Assembly: GCF_002914525.1 (NCBI RefSeq)
Contig: NZ_LODW01000070.1
Span: 62,001-126,000, forward strand
DNA: 64,000 nt
Source: Rhizobium hidalgonense
Lineage (GTDB): Bacteria > Pseudomonadota > Alphaproteobacteria > Rhizobiales > Rhizobiaceae
Direction: 5' to 3'
Below are positions 35,094 to 43,687 of this stretch, one piece after another (positions within the stretch are counted from its first letter, which is position 1; each line of letters begins with the position of its first letter). The notes beneath the pieces were generated by a model. It saw nothing but the letters and a program-made list of their open reading frames with translations. It did not search any database and was not told the origin of the DNA. Made by a program: the position numbers and the translations under genes.

Positions 35094-35194
35094 AGCGGTT
35101 CAGGTTTTCACGGAAGCGCTGAACCGCTCTCACTTTTGTTTTTACGCAATTCCGGACGGATCACCGCTTCGCACTTTTCCTGGAATTGCTCTAG
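35091..35194. repeat. Dispersed palindromic repeat, copy A
   Basis: Begins TAGAGCGGTTCAGG, contains the inverted repeat AGAGCGGTTCA/TGAACCGCTCT and the module TTTTGTTTTTACGCAATTCC, and ends CTGGAATTGCTCTAG. A second copy is at 47237-47363. The first TAG is also the stop codon of the dehydrogenase gene. Such elements are common between rhizobial genes; no transposase is present. A role in termination or mRNA stability is possible but not shown. Confidence 0.8.
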
Positions 35195-35205
35195 CGACTG
35201 CGCCG

Positions 35206-35985
35206 TCAGACGATCGCCTGCGCGGAGGTGACCGGCAGCTTGCCGGCGGCGTAGGCGTGGACGGCGTCGCCGAAAGCTTCAAATAGCTGGTTCGAAGGCT
35301 TGTCGGTTTCGGCCCAGTACTCCGGATGCCATTGCACGCCGACGGCGAAGGCCTTGGCGTCGATGACGGAGACGGCCTCAACCGTGCCGTCTTCGGCGAT
35401 CGCTTCCACCTGCAGGCGCGGCGCGGTCCTGGCGATCGCCTGCCGGTGCAGGGAATTCACGCGAATTTCGCCGGGGCCGAGAATGCTTGCGATGCAGGAG
35501 CCTTCCTTGACGTAGACGCTTTGGCGAACGGCGTACATGCCGTCGCGGTCGACGCCGTCCGGCCGGCGATGGTCCCAAATGCCGGGCTGCTCGTGGATCT
35601 CGCTTGCCAGCGAGCCACCGAGCGCGACGTTCAGCTCCTGGATGCCGCGGCAGATGGCGAGGAGCGGGATGGCGCGGTCGATCGCGCGGCGGATCAGCGG
35701 CAGGCTGGTGGCGTCGCGGGCAGGGTCGAACGGACCGTCCCGCTCGCTCGCCTCGGCACCGTAGAGAGAAGGATGCACGTTGCTGGCCGAGCCGGAAACC
35801 AGGAGGCCGTCGACGCGGTCGAGGATCGCGTCGGTATCGTAGCCTGCCTCGAAGGCGGGGATGATGAAGGCCATGACGCCGGCTGCATTCAAGGCGGCCC
35901 TCACATATTGATGCTGCACGGCATGCCACGTCGCTCCGTCGAAGCTGCGGATATCGGCAGGAATGGCAACGATCGGTTTCGTCAT
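35206..35985 (-). CDS. Peptidase C26 family gamma-glutamyl hydrolase (PuuD-like)
   Basis: Class I glutamine-amidotransferase-like hydrolase, 259 aa. Cys112 in LAICRGIQE is the nucleophile and WHPEYW near residue 220 has the catalytic histidine and glutamate. Such enzymes remove gamma-glutamyl groups, as PuuD does from gamma-glutamyl-GABA in putrescine breakdown, but no puuABC genes adjoin it here. The ATG at 35985 starts the normal MTKPIVAIPAD end; the frame to 36012 was trimmed. It faces the 2-hydroxyacid dehydrogenase across a repeat and diverges from the TRAP binding-protein gene. Confidence 0.88.
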   Translation of the reverse strand: MTKPIVAIPADIRSFDGATWHAVQHQYVRAALNAAGVMAFIIPAFEAGYDTDAILDRVDGLLVSGSASNVHPSLYGAEASERDGPFDPARDATSLPLIRRAIDRAIPLLAICRGIQELNVALGGSLASEIHEQPGIWDHRRPDGVDRDGMYAVRQSVYVKEGSCIASILGPGEIRVNSLHRQAIARTAPRLQVEAIAEDGTVEAVSVIDAKAFAVGVQWHPEYWAETDKPSNQLFEAFGDAVHAYAAGKLPVTSAQAIV

Positions 35986-36146
35986 ATCAACCCCGGTGAA
36001 AACTTTCTGCACTGTGTTTCTGGCGCCAGAACGGCCCTTAAGTCAACGATTGGCTGTGTCGGAGGGCCAAAATACGGCCGAAGCTGCCCTGGTTCCGGCT
36101 TGGCTGCTAAGCCGCTGATTTTGATAGTTGCACTCGCATTCTCCTA

Positions 36147-36174
36147 TTGCCGTCTTGATGCCAAAGGCTAATAG
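36147..36174 (+). promoter_or_regulatory. Possible promoter of the TRAP binding-protein gene
   Basis: TTGCCG (36147-36152) and TAATAG (36169-36174) with a 16-base spacer, about 100 bases before the takP-like start. The match to consensus is modest and no operator was seen nearby. Confidence 0.3.
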
Positions 36175-36272
36175 ACTAAAGCTTGAATCGCGGCCCCCGC
36201 CATGCTTAGGTTTGCCCCGGCTGCGGGTGGGGTGAAGATTGGCCGCGCAGTGATCTATACGGGAGGTTTTTG

Positions 36273-37379
36273 ATGGATCGTCGTTCGTTTTTCAAGAAGG
36301 CGGGAACCGCCAGCGCCGGCGCGGTAGCCGCAACGGCATTGGCAGCGCCTGCGATCGCGCAGGAAAATCCGAAGATCGCGTGGCGCATGACGTCGTCGTT
36401 TCCGAAGAGCTTGGATACGATCTATGGCGGCGCCGAGGATATCGCCAAGCATGTCGCTGCCGCGACAGACGGCAATTTTACGATCCAGCCCTTCGCGGCC
36501 GGTGAAATCGTGCCTGGCCTGCAGGCCGTCGATGCGGTGGCCGCTGGCACGGTCGAGGCAGCCCATACGACCTCCTATTATTTCGTCGGCAAGGATCCGG
36601 CCTATGCCTTCGGAACGGCCATTCCCTTCGGGCTGAACAGCCGCCTGACCAATGCGTGGTTCTACGAGGGCAACGGCAACAAGCTGATGAACGAGTTCTA
36701 CGCAACGCAGGGCATGTATGCCTTGCCGGCCGGCAATACCGGCGCGCAGATGGGCGGCTGGTTCCGCAAGGAGATCAATACGCTCGATGACCTCAAGGGG
36801 GTCAAGATGCGCATTGCCGGTCTTGCCGGCCGCGTCATGGAGAAGGTCGGCGTCGTCCCGCAGCAGATCGCCGGCGGCGACATCTATCCGGCGCTGGAGA
36901 AAGGCACGATCGATGCGGCAGAATTCGTCGGCCCCTATGACGACCTGAAGCTCGGCTTCCACAAGGTGGCGAAGTACTACTATTATCCGGGCTGGTGGGA
37001 AGGCGGCCCGACGGTGCATGGTTTCTTCAACCTTGAGAAATGGAGCAACCTGCCGAAGCATTATCAGGCGGCGCTGACCGATGCCTGCGCCTTCGCCAAC
37101 ACCAACATGCTGGCGAAGTACGACTCGAAGAATCCGACGGCGCTGAAGCAGCTCGTTGCGGAAGGTGCGACGCTGCGCCCGTTCAGCCAGGAGATCATGG
37201 AAGCCTGCTTCCAGGCGGCGACCGGCATCTACAGCGAAATCTCGGGCACCAACCAGTATTTCAAAAAGATCTACGAGGATCAGACCGCCTTCAAGCGGGA
37301 CGCCTATCTCTGGATGCAGCTTTCGGAATACACTTTCGATACGTTCATGATGATCCAGCAGCGGGCCGGAAAGCTCTGA
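36273..37379 (+). CDS. TRAP transporter periplasmic binding protein, 2-oxo acid type
   Basis: TRAP binding protein, 368 aa, closely like Rhodobacter TakP, which binds pyruvate and other 2-oxo acids with sodium. A twin-arginine signal (DRRSFFKKAG, cleavage after APAIA) directs export. Matching blocks are WRMTSSFPKSLDTI, MGGWFRKEIN, VPQQIAGGDIYPALEKGTID, YYYPGWWEGGPTVH and FMMIQQRAGKL. GGGAGGTTTTTG sets the ATG at 36273 rather than the TTG at 36270. Its membrane partners are encoded downstream on the opposite strand, an unusual order. A strong terminator follows. Lactate or mannitol types cannot be excluded. Confidence 0.9.
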   Translation: MDRRSFFKKAGTASAGAVAATALAAPAIAQENPKIAWRMTSSFPKSLDTIYGGAEDIAKHVAAATDGNFTIQPFAAGEIVPGLQAVDAVAAGTVEAAHTTSYYFVGKDPAYAFGTAIPFGLNSRLTNAWFYEGNGNKLMNEFYATQGMYALPAGNTGAQMGGWFRKEINTLDDLKGVKMRIAGLAGRVMEKVGVVPQQIAGGDIYPALEKGTIDAAEFVGPYDDLKLGFHKVAKYYYYPGWWEGGPTVHGFFNLEKWSNLPKHYQAALTDACAFANTNMLAKYDSKNPTALKQLVAEGATLRPFSQEIMEACFQAATGIYSEISGTNQYFKKIYEDQTAFKRDAYLWMQLSEYTFDTFMMIQQRAGKL

Positions 37380-37411
37380 GGGCTTCCATCGGCGGCTGAC
37401 ACGAATATCAG

Positions 37412-37445
37412 AACCCCGGATCACTTGGTCCGGGGTTTTGTTTTA
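37412..37445. terminator. Rho-independent terminator between dctP-like and dctM-like genes
   Basis: Perfect 9-bp stem AACCCCGGA/TCCGGGGTT with an 8-base loop, followed by TTGTTTT. It lies between the two convergent TRAP gene units and ends transcription of the binding-protein gene; the T-run on the other strand is shorter. Confidence 0.88.
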
Positions 37446-37450
37446 GCTCT

Positions 37451-38938
37451 TTATTTGGCGGGGGGCGGCGGTGCTCCTGGCAGGCCGAGTGGCGGCAGGG
37501 TCAGGCCGGGAATCTGCGGCGAGTCCTTGCCGCCGCCGAGTGGCGGCAGGCCGAGCTGGCCGCCGAAGCCCGGGACTTCGATCTTGATCGTGTTCGGGTC
37601 GACCTTCGGGCCGTTATCCAGCCAATAGGTCACCGATTGCGGCCAGAAGATTACGATCGCCACCAGGATCAGCTGCATGCCGACCCAGGGGAGCGCGCCC
37701 ATGTAGATATCCGAGGTCTTGACGTCCTTGCTGGCGATCGAACGCAGGTAGAACAGCGCGAAGCCGAAGGGCGGATGCATGAAGCTCGTCTGCATGTTGA
37801 CGCAGATCAGAACGCCGAACCAGATCAGGTCGATGCCGAGACTGGAGGCGACGGGGGCGAGCATCGGGATGACGATGAAGGCGATCTCGAAGAAATCAAG
37901 GAAGAAGGCGAGCACGAAGATGAAGATGTTGACGAAGATCAGAAAGCCGACTGGGCCGCCGGGAATGCCCGACAGCATGTGCTCGATCCAGCGCGAGCCG
38001 TCCATGCCCTGAAACACCAGGCTGAAGCAGGTGGAGCCGATCAGGATCATCACCACCATTGATGTGATGTGGGTGGTCGATGTCATCGCTTCGCGGATCA
38101 GCGGCCAGGTGAGGCGGCGATTCATCGCGGCGAGCGCCATGGCGCCGACGACGCCCAGCGCACCCGCTTCGGTCGGCGTTGCAAGGCCCATGAAGATCGT
38201 GCCGAGCACCAGGAAAATCAGCACGATCGAGGGCACCATGCCCATCAGCACCTTTACCAGCAGCGCCCAGTTGAAATCGCCGCGCACCTCTTTCGGCAGC
38301 GGCGGCATCGATTTCGGCCGGATGATTGACATCACCAGGATGAAGAGGATGAAAATCGTCACCTGCAGGATGGAGGGGCCGATGGCGCCGAGATACATGT
38401 CGCCGACCGACCGGCCGAGCTGATCGGCGAGAACGACGAGCACCAGCGAAGGCGGGATCACCTGCGTTATGGTGCCGGAAGCGGCGATGACGCCGGTGGC
38501 AAGGCGCGGGCTGTAGCCATAACGCAGCATGATCGGCAGCGAGATCACGCCCATGGTGATGACGGAGGCGGCCACCGTGCCGGTGATCGCGCCGAGCACG
38601 GCGCCGACGAGGATGACGGCATAGGCGAGGCCGCCGGGAATGCCGCCGAAGAGCTTGCCGGTGCCTTCGAGCAGATCTTCGGCAAGCCCGCAGCGTTCCA
38701 ATATCGCTCCCATGAAGGTGAAGAAGGGAATTGCGAGCAGGAGGTCGTTGGAGACGATGCCGAAAAAGCGCAGCGGCAGCGCTTGCAGAAAGGCTTCGCT
38801 GAAATGGCCGGTGATGATGCCGATAATGCCGAAGAACATGCCGACGGCGGCGAGCGAAAAAGCGACCGGAAACCCGTAGAGCATGAAGATGACCATGCCC
38901 AGGAACATCGCCGGCGGAATGATGCCGAAATCAAACAA
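37451..38938 (-). CDS. TRAP transporter large permease subunit (DctM type)
   Basis: Large inner-membrane subunit of the TRAP transporter, 495 aa, about twelve hydrophobic segments. Family motifs include GVFGAITGTV-like AVLGAITGTVAAS, GTITQVIPPSLVLV, LATPTEAGALGV and FLDFFEIAFIVIP. The C-terminal 40 residues form a soluble Pro/Gly tail (LPPLGGG, LPPLGLPGAPPPPAK) that is longer than usual. GGAGGAACGGTT precedes a TTG start at 38938; the first ATG is ten codons inside. It follows the dctQ-like gene by about 20 bases. Confidence 0.9.
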   Translation of the reverse strand: MFDFGIIPPAMFLGMVIFMLYGFPVAFSLAAVGMFFGIIGIITGHFSEAFLQALPLRFFGIVSNDLLLAIPFFTFMGAILERCGLAEDLLEGTGKLFGGIPGGLAYAVILVGAVLGAITGTVAASVITMGVISLPIMLRYGYSPRLATGVIAASGTITQVIPPSLVLVVLADQLGRSVGDMYLGAIGPSILQVTIFILFILVMSIIRPKSMPPLPKEVRGDFNWALLVKVLMGMVPSIVLIFLVLGTIFMGLATPTEAGALGVVGAMALAAMNRRLTWPLIREAMTSTTHITSMVVMILIGSTCFSLVFQGMDGSRWIEHMLSGIPGGPVGFLIFVNIFIFVLAFFLDFFEIAFIVIPMLAPVASSLGIDLIWFGVLICVNMQTSFMHPPFGFALFYLRSIASKDVKTSDIYMGALPWVGMQLILVAIVIFWPQSVTYWLDNGPKVDPNTIKIEVPGFGGQLGLPPLGGGKDSPQIPGLTLPPLGLPGAPPPPAK

Positions 38939-38958
38939 AACCGTTCCTCCAGGGCGCG

Positions 38959-39498
38959 CTACTGCAGCGGCTTTTCGTATTTGGTGTCGATGCTGATTTC
39001 GCCGGTGAGGGCGGCGATCCGCTTGATCAGCTCGGAAACGCCTTGAAGGGAAAGCAGTGCGAAGCCAGCCACGAGGATCAGCTTCACGGGCCACCGGATC
39101 AGTCCGCCGGCGTTGCCCGATATTTCGCCCTGCTGGTAGGAGAGCGTGAAGAAGGGCCAGCATAGCCAGGTGAGGAATATGCATACGGGAATGAGAAAGA
39201 TGAGGAGGCCGACGATGTCGATCCAGATCTTCGCTTTGTCGGAAACCGCACCATAGATCAGGTCGACGCGGACATGCTCGTTGTTGCGCAACGCATGCGA
39301 GGCGCCGAGCATCACGACGAAGGCGAAGAGATACCATTGGATCTCGAGCCAGCCGTTCGAACTGTAGTTGAAGGCGTAGCGGACGATGGCGTTTCCGGCG
39401 CTGATCAGACAGCAGAACAGCACCATATATTCGGAAAGTTTGCCCATGATCCGACTGACCGAATCGATCAGCCGGCTTGCCGCCAGAAGTCCCGACAT
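38959..39498 (-). CDS. TRAP transporter small permease subunit (DctQ type)
   Basis: Small membrane subunit of the TRAP transporter, 179 aa, with four hydrophobic helices (about residues 22-43, 57-77, 94-115 and 135-155). The EIQWYLFAFVVMLGASHAL and HVRVDLI segments are family hallmarks; the latter is the usual loop after the second helix. It is the first gene of a dctQ-dctM unit on the minus strand, facing the binding-protein gene. Its promoter must lie in the 327-base gap upstream, 39499-39825. Confidence 0.9.
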   Translation of the reverse strand: MSGLLAASRLIDSVSRIMGKLSEYMVLFCCLISAGNAIVRYAFNYSSNGWLEIQWYLFAFVVMLGASHALRNNEHVRVDLIYGAVSDKAKIWIDIVGLLIFLIPVCIFLTWLCWPFFTLSYQQGEISGNAGGLIRWPVKLILVAGFALLSLQGVSELIKRIAALTGEISIDTKYEKPLQ

Positions 39499-39825
39499 TC
39501 GTTTCCCTTGTTCTTGTCCTGCCGTTTTTCCGGCAGCTTTCCCTCTTGCAATCGATGTAGACCACGGCCTTCGAAATTGGAAGGATAAATGCCTCGCCTT
39601 AGAGTATAGTCTTAGATCCGATGACCAGGCAGTGTGAGTGTCTCATAATTCAACAACCCTGGCGTGGATAAAAAATTTCAATAATCTCGCCAAAAGGCTG
39701 CAACGGCGCGTGTAGGCTGTCCGGTTCATCCTATGGTTTTAGAAAATTTACCCAAATGTTTGATTCCATTGAAATCAATTTTTAAAGGGTTGAGCCTAGA
39801 ATTCCCGCGCACAGGGAAAGTGTGG
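39499..39825. other. Intergenic region, divergent promoters
   Basis: Space between the TRAP small-subunit gene (minus) and the large EAL-protein gene (plus). It is AT-rich for this genome, especially 39580-39680 and 39730-39800, as expected of promoters. The frame of the EAL protein is open from ATG 39733 but codes for an AT-rich stretch without a ribosome site. No RNA gene, repeat or operator was recognised. Confidence 0.5.
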
Positions 39826-42129
39826 ATGAAGCCGGATAACCCGAACAGGGTCCCTTTAGATGTGTATCTGTCGTTTGTGAGCTCCCTTTCCGGGAACCGC
39901 ATGACGCTTCTTGTTGGCGTGATCGTGCATGTTGCGACGTGCCTTGCAGTGGCTGCCAAGACGCAATACTCCATCTACATCCTGCTGTCGGCTGCCTTCC
40001 TTCTGGTTTTCGGCGCTCGCATGGCCATCTTCCGGCAGTTCGATCGTGTCGACAAGCAAAGTCTGTCGCACGCCGGGATCGAGCGTTGGGAGTGGATTCT
40101 GGTTGGCAGCGGAGCCTGCACCACCGCGCTCCTCGGCATCGCCAGCGGCTACGCCATCTTCGTCGTGCATGATTCCTTTGCGGAGCTTGCCTGCATTTCT
40201 GTCACCATGGCGACCATGGTTTCCGTTGTCGGTCGCAATTACGGCTCGCGCTTCGCAGTCGACCTCCAGACGTTCTTCTGCTGCCTGCCGATGATCATCG
40301 GCAGCCTGCTGGCGCTGGATTTTTATCGTGGTCTGCTGTCGATCTTCCTCATTCCTTTCTGGCTGACGACCCGGGCCATGGCGAATGGTGTGCGCGAGTT
40401 TCTCTTCGAGAATGTCATTGCGCGCCGGGAAATCACCATCATCGCCGACCGTTTCGACACGGCGCTCAACAACATGCCGCACGGCCTGGTCATGGTCGAT
40501 ACCGAAAACCGTATCCAGGTCGTCAATCGCAAGGCCTGCGAGCTTCTGAAGATCGGTGCGCCGGAACGGCTGAAGGACCGCGACCTCGGCGCCGTGCTGC
40601 GTTACGGCGCGCGATACAGCTTCATGGACGCCTCGCAGCCGGAGCTCATCCTGCGCCAACTGACCCAGGTCGCCGAAGGCAACCTATCGCGCACGCTCAT
40701 ACATTTCCCCGAGGGTCTGTCGCTGGAATTCTCCGCCAGCCGAAGGGCCGATGGCGGCGCCGTGCTGATCTTCGAGGATGTGTCGAGCCGGGTGAAGGCG
40801 GAACAGAAGATCATGCATATGGTCCGCTTCGATGCGCTGACGGGCCTGCCGAACAGAGAGTATTTCGGGCAACTGGTGCAGGAGTATCTCGCCAAACATC
40901 AGCGGAAGTCCGGGCCGCTCGGCTTCATGGTTCTCGATATCGACGAATTCAAACATGTCAACGACATGCGTGGCCACGTCACCGGCGATCATCTGCTCTG
41001 CGCTATCGCCGCCCGGATCAAGCAGGCCTCCGGCAACGCCATTCTCGGCCGGCTGATGGGCGACCAGTTCATCCTGTTCTTTCCGCATGCGAAGGAGCCG
41101 GCCTCCCTCGACGTCGAGATCCGCCGCGTGCACGCTGCCATCCAGGGCCACTACGCGGTCGATGAGCTGACCTTCCTGGTTTCGCTCAGTGCCGGTTACG
41201 CGATTCTCGAGAGCACCGCCTTCGCGATGGACGAATGGAGCGTCAAGGCGGATCTTGCCCTGTTCGAAAGCAAGTCGCGCTTCAGGGGCGGCATATCCGG
41301 CTTCGAGCGGGAGATGGATGGCCGCTATATCGAGCAGCAGAAGCTGAAGGCGGATCTGCGCGAAGCGGTTTCCGCCCAGGCACTACATCTGGTCTTTCAG
41401 CCGATGTTCCGGGCCGACGGTTCGCGGATCGAATGCGCCGAGGCCTTGGCGCGCTGGGTGCATCCGGAGAAGGGCTCGATCCCGCCCGATGTCTTCATCC
41501 GGCTCGCCGAGGATATGGGCATCATCTCCGATATTACCCGCTTCGTCCTGTTCAAGGCATGCGGCGAATGCATGAACTGGCCGGATCATATCGCCGTCTC
41601 GGTCAATCTCTCGGCGCGGGACCTTAGGGATGCCGACATCCTCTCGGTGGTCGCCGACGCGCTTGCCCATTCCGGACTCGATGCGGCGCGGCTGCATCTC
41701 GAAATCACAGAAAGCTGCCTTATCGACGAGCCTGCGGCCGTGCGTGCCATCCTGGCGGAGCTCAGGGCCCGCGGCATCACCATCGCCATCGACGATTTCG
41801 GCACCGGCTTCTCCAGTCTCAGCTATCTCGACACGCTGCCGCTCGATATCGTCAAGATCGATCGCTCCTTCGTCCGCAACATCGTTGAGGATAACCGCCG
41901 CCTCAAGCTGTTGCGCGGCACGGTCCATCTCGCCCGCGAATTGGGACTGAAGATCGTCATCGAGGGCGTCGAGACCGACGAGCAACTCGCCCTGCTCAAC
42001 AAGCACCGCAGCACCGATCTCGTGCAAGGCTATGTTTTCTCTCAGCCGGTGCCTTCCAAGAACATCCCGCTGTTACAGCAGGGCATCGGCCGCCGGACCG
42101 TTCAGCGTCGCCGCAACAAGGTCGCCTGA
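39826..42129 (+). CDS. Membrane EAL phosphodiesterase with degenerate GGDEF domain
   Basis: Cyclic-di-GMP signalling protein, 767 aa. About five hydrophobic helices fill residues 25-190, a PAS-like domain follows (DTALNNMPHGLVMVDTENRI), then a GGDEF domain whose signature is MGDQF (411-415) and so probably lacks cyclase activity, then an EAL domain with intact EAL (539-541), EITESC and DDFGTGFSS. Net phosphodiesterase activity, possibly with GTP or c-di-GMP sensing by the dead GGDEF, is inferred. AGGGAAAG eight bases before ATG 39826 selects this start over ATG 39733. It is followed by the FeeM-like gene. Confidence 0.92.
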   Translation: MKPDNPNRVPLDVYLSFVSSLSGNRMTLLVGVIVHVATCLAVAAKTQYSIYILLSAAFLLVFGARMAIFRQFDRVDKQSLSHAGIERWEWILVGSGACTTALLGIASGYAIFVVHDSFAELACISVTMATMVSVVGRNYGSRFAVDLQTFFCCLPMIIGSLLALDFYRGLLSIFLIPFWLTTRAMANGVREFLFENVIARREITIIADRFDTALNNMPHGLVMVDTENRIQVVNRKACELLKIGAPERLKDRDLGAVLRYGARYSFMDASQPELILRQLTQVAEGNLSRTLIHFPEGLSLEFSASRRADGGAVLIFEDVSSRVKAEQKIMHMVRFDALTGLPNREYFGQLVQEYLAKHQRKSGPLGFMVLDIDEFKHVNDMRGHVTGDHLLCAIAARIKQASGNAILGRLMGDQFILFFPHAKEPASLDVEIRRVHAAIQGHYAVDELTFLVSLSAGYAILESTAFAMDEWSVKADLALFESKSRFRGGISGFEREMDGRYIEQQKLKADLREAVSAQALHLVFQPMFRADGSRIECAEALARWVHPEKGSIPPDVFIRLAEDMGIISDITRFVLFKACGECMNWPDHIAVSVNLSARDLRDADILSVVADALAHSGLDAARLHLEITESCLIDEPAAVRAILAELRARGITIAIDDFGTGFSSLSYLDTLPLDIVKIDRSFVRNIVEDNRRLKLLRGTVHLARELGLKIVIEGVETDEQLALLNKHRSTDLVQGYVFSQPVPSKNIPLLQQGIGRRTVQRRRNKVA

Positions 42130-42272
42130 GCGCTCCGGTGCCACATTTTTTTCCGCTGAAAATCTTTCGCGACGTTAACCTTAATACTTTATATACGGGC
42201 CGAATTATCGGATTTCCTTGCCTAAATTTCGCTGGCGTATGATTAATGATCCGTTAACGAGCGGATCAAAAT

Positions 42273-43025
42273 ATGTCAGACACACTGTTCACGCGTAATG
42301 ATTTCAGCACGAAAATTTTGGAAATTTTGGACCACGTCGAATATCGCCGTGTTGAGAGCAGCGAAGACATGGAGGAGGTGGAACGGCTGCGCTACAAGGC
42401 GTACAAGGCCCACGGTGCGCTTTCGCTTGCCCCGGAAGGTCTGTTGGACGATGTCGATTTCGACAGCCATGCCTATATCTTTGGCCTGTACTATTATGGC
42501 GAACTGGTCAGTACGATTCGAATTCACTATGTGACGCCGGAGCATCGTATCAGCCGGTCCGGAGAGGCCTTTCCCGAGGCGATGGATGAGCTTCTGGACG
42601 CCGGGCTGACCTTGATCGACCCGGCGCGTTTCGCGGCCGATCCTGAACTCACCGCCAACATGCCATGGGTTCCCTATCTGACGCTGAGACCCGCCATCGT
42701 GGCGGCAGCCTATTTCCGGGCGGACCGCGTTATTCAGTCCGTCCGGCCGCCGCATGCCGCCTTCTATAAGCGGGTCTTCTATGCCGATACGATTGTGCCC
42801 GGCCGACTGGCGGAGAGTTACGGGGTTGACGTGACGCTGATGTCGACGAATGTGATCGAGGTCGGACGCAAGCTGTTGACGCGTTACCCCTTCTTCATCT
42901 CCAGCGCCAGCGAGCAGCGCATGATGTTTTCGCGCAATCCCAACGACACATTGCCGCCGCTCACCATCATTCCGACGGCGCGCTTCGTGCCGCAAGGCCA
43001 ACTTGGAACCGACTTGCCGCTCTGA
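42273..43025 (+). CDS. N-acyl amino acid synthase/autoinducer synthase-like protein
   Basis: GNAT-fold protein, 250 aa, of the FeeM/LuxI-like group: VEYRRVESSEDMEEVERLRY at the N-terminus, HAYIFGLYYYGELVSTIRIH in the core, then RPAIVAAAYFRADRVIQSVR and AAFYKRVFYADTIVPGRL. Known FeeM makes long-chain N-acyl tyrosines from acyl-carrier-protein and amino acid; LuxI-type proteins make acyl-homoserine lactones. The length is greater than LuxI and no luxR gene lies nearby, so an N-acyl amino acid or unknown acyl product is more likely. It lies 143 bases after the EAL gene and ends at a strong terminator. Confidence 0.75.
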   Translation: MSDTLFTRNDFSTKILEILDHVEYRRVESSEDMEEVERLRYKAYKAHGALSLAPEGLLDDVDFDSHAYIFGLYYYGELVSTIRIHYVTPEHRISRSGEAFPEAMDELLDAGLTLIDPARFAADPELTANMPWVPYLTLRPAIVAAAYFRADRVIQSVRPPHAAFYKRVFYADTIVPGRLAESYGVDVTLMSTNVIEVGRKLLTRYPFFISSASEQRMMFSRNPNDTLPPLTIIPTARFVPQGQLGTDLPL

Positions 43026-43064
43026 TTTCTTCCTCTCTTCCGGGAGAGGACCTGGGTTAGAATA

Positions 43065-43111
43065 ATGAGGGGCGATGACCAGATCCGCAGTCAGCGCCCC
43101 TCATGTTTTTT
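43065..43111 (+). terminator. Rho-independent terminator after the FeeM-like gene
   Basis: Perfect 10-bp stem ATGAGGGGCG/CGCCCCTCAT with a 20-base loop, followed by GTTTTTT. It begins 40 bases after the stop codon and ends the upstream unit. Between it and 43260 no gene or repeat was recognised. Confidence 0.85.
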
Positions 43112-43260
43112 CGCCTCGGGATAGGTGGTTTTGACGCGAGGCTGCGGCATTCTCATGCATTGCGCTTTCCTCTCTCATTGTGTAATTCCTGCAAGCAGGG
43201 ATTTCCCTCGCCAGCCGGGGGAATCAGGCAGCGCAGAGGCATTTCAGGGAGACGATATTT

Positions 43261-43485
43261 ATGGCTGAACATCATACCGGACCGGTCGAGACCGGCGCGC
43301 CGATGGACTACAAGGAACATGAAAAGACCTACGACATGTTCATCACCGCCACGAAATACGGCTCGATGCTTCTCATCGTCCTCCTGCTTGCGATGACCGC
43401 CGGTTTCTTCGGCGGCGCCGGCCTTCTTGGCGGTCTCTTCGTTTTCATCATTCTACTCGCTGTCGGCGTCTTCCTGTTCCGCTGA
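43261..43485 (+). CDS. aa3-type cytochrome c oxidase subunit IV
   Basis: Small membrane protein, 74 aa, of the bacterial aa3 oxidase subunit IV family. The N-terminus has the characteristic DYKEHEKTYDMFI before a hydrophobic hairpin (about residues 33-73). In oxidase complexes it packs beside subunits I and III. The main oxidase genes are not here; the gene stands upstream of the transhydrogenase genes. GGGAGACGATATTT precedes the ATG. It is followed by 202 bases with a weak hairpin. Confidence 0.85.
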   Translation: MAEHHTGPVETGAPMDYKEHEKTYDMFITATKYGSMLLIVLLLAMTAGFFGGAGLLGGLFVFIILLAVGVFLFR

Positions 43486-43687
43486 TCGCGGCAAAGGGGA
43501 GGGCTTCGCCGAAGCTTTGTGACCGAGGCGCGTCGCGATCTTTCAGATTCGCTCTTCGCGCTTCAGGTCTTTACTTTCTCGTTATCGTTATCGCAGGACC
43601 GACGGACAGTTTTGCGCGACATGCTTTAGGTGCTTGGCCTGCGCAGGGAAGCCTGCGGCGGTCTGGCTGACCCGGAGGAGGGGGCAG

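Noticed and set aside
42273..43025. Classical LuxI/LuxR quorum-sensing locus
   Set aside because: The synthase is longer than LuxI and no LuxR-family gene is within the window; only a FeeM/LuxI-like fold can be claimed.
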